NCBI GenBank assembly: GCA_963978545.1
Contig: OZ021732.1
Coordinates: 48,246,059 to 48,310,058, forward strand
Source of the DNA: Linyphia triangularis
Lineage: Eukaryota; Arthropoda; Arachnida; Araneae; Linyphiidae
Direction of reading: 5' to 3'
DNA length: 64,000 bases
Each line of letters begins with the position of its first letter. The stretch's first letter is position 1. The translations under genes were made by a program, and so were the position numbers. This document shows, piece by piece, positions 63,969 through 64,000 of this stretch. Below the pieces are notes generated by a model. It was not told where the DNA came from, did not search any database, and worked only from the letters and a program-made list of their open reading frames with translations.

Positions 63969-64000
63969 GAATGTTGAAAGCAAAATTTTGCTGAAATTCT

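Larger units (their letters stand above)
1..64000 (+). repeat. tRNA-Thr tandem array (satellite), spanning both window edges
   Basis: The entire window is built of head-to-tail units of two main lengths, about 850 bp (57 units) and about 503 bp (30 units, some 525 bp because of a microsatellite). Every unit carries tRNA-Thr genes or relics on the + strand in the same order. Copies differ by scattered point changes and a few 1-3 bp indels. Both ends of the window lie inside units, so the array is longer than 64 kb. The unit boundaries used here are the first base of each AGT-slot gene. No unrelated sequence interrupts the array. Confidence 0.97.

Noticed and set aside
1..64000. CRISPR-like array, because of short conserved blocks at regular spacing
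   Set aside because: The conserved blocks are 74-nt tRNA cloverleaves, the spacers are themselves repeated and homologous, and no cas genes are present.
1..64000. tRNA-derived SINE cluster
   Set aside because: The modules are in strict head-to-tail order at fixed spacing, with no poly-A or simple tail, no target-site duplications and no SINE body.
1..64000. Bacterial, phage or organellar tRNA cluster
   Set aside because: No CCA is encoded, only one amino-acid family is present, Pol III-type T-runs follow the genes, and no protein genes lie among them.
1..64000. Entamoeba-type tRNA array
   Set aside because: Those arrays are also tandem, but from memory the units mix tRNAs for different amino acids with short tandem repeats between genes. 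Here all genes are threonine and most spacers lack such repeats. A species call would need a database search.
1..64000. Assembly artefact made by collapsed or repeated reads
   Set aside because: Copies differ by many private variants, indels and unique chimeras in a consistent higher-order pattern, which favours a real array. Long-read validation is still the decisive test, especially for the 6831- and 7330-bp repeats.

Overview
The whole window is one uninterrupted tandem array (satellite-like) of threonine tRNA genes and tRNA-Thr relics, all on the + strand. I find no protein-coding gene, rRNA gene, transposon or CRISPR array. Every moderately long open frame lies on the - strand and is the antisense shadow of a tRNA gene. 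The setting looks like a eukaryotic nuclear genome: the genes have internal A-box and B-box Pol III promoters, no encoded CCA, and T4-T6 runs about 15-20 nt past their 3' ends. From memory, the acceptor, D and anticodon arms of the AGT gene look very like animal tRNA-Thr(AGT), but the T stem (ACGAG/CTCGT) differs. I cannot name the species.

Unit structure. A long unit of about 850 bp holds five tRNA-derived modules. Offsets from the AGT gene are: AGT gene (0), relic B (+148), TGT gene (+347), CGT-like gene (+505), relic A (+711), next AGT gene (+850). A short unit of about 503 bp holds AGT (0), CGT-like (+158) and relic A (+364); it has lost the stretch between the AGT and TGT genes. I count 87 complete AGT-slot genes plus a 26-nt fragment at the left edge, 57 TGT-slot genes, 88 CGT-slot genes and one CGT/TGT chimera at 49403. 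Relic A precedes each AGT gene and relic B follows it in each long unit. Together AGT (A34 probably edited to inosine), TGT and CGT could read all four threonine codons.

Regions. 1-13.9 kb is mostly long units with many private variants; 1-2.5 kb and 5.25-7.8 kb are copies of each other. 13.9-38 kb is highly homogenised, mixes long and short units (including three 1353-bp long+short tandems at 16418-20476), and carries an amplified damaged TGT allele at 11 sites. 38-64 kb carries 11 spacers with a heptamer microsatellite, a damaged AGT allele beginning TTCGCCG, and nested higher-order repeats of 1878, 6831 and 7330 bp. The last unit (63391) shares private variants with the unit at 4357, so the array seems to return to an earlier repeat type.

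Function. About 40 AGT genes match one consensus with every stem paired, and many TGT genes are likewise intact, so they look expressible. Nearly all CGT-slot copies share two T-stem mismatches and a weak acceptor stem, so their function is doubtful. Variant distribution implies unequal crossing-over and gene conversion inside the tRNA genes. No stretch over 300 nt lacks a tRNA module. In the entries, L means long unit, S short unit, Sm a gene preceded by the microsatellite spacer; residue numbers follow tRNA convention.
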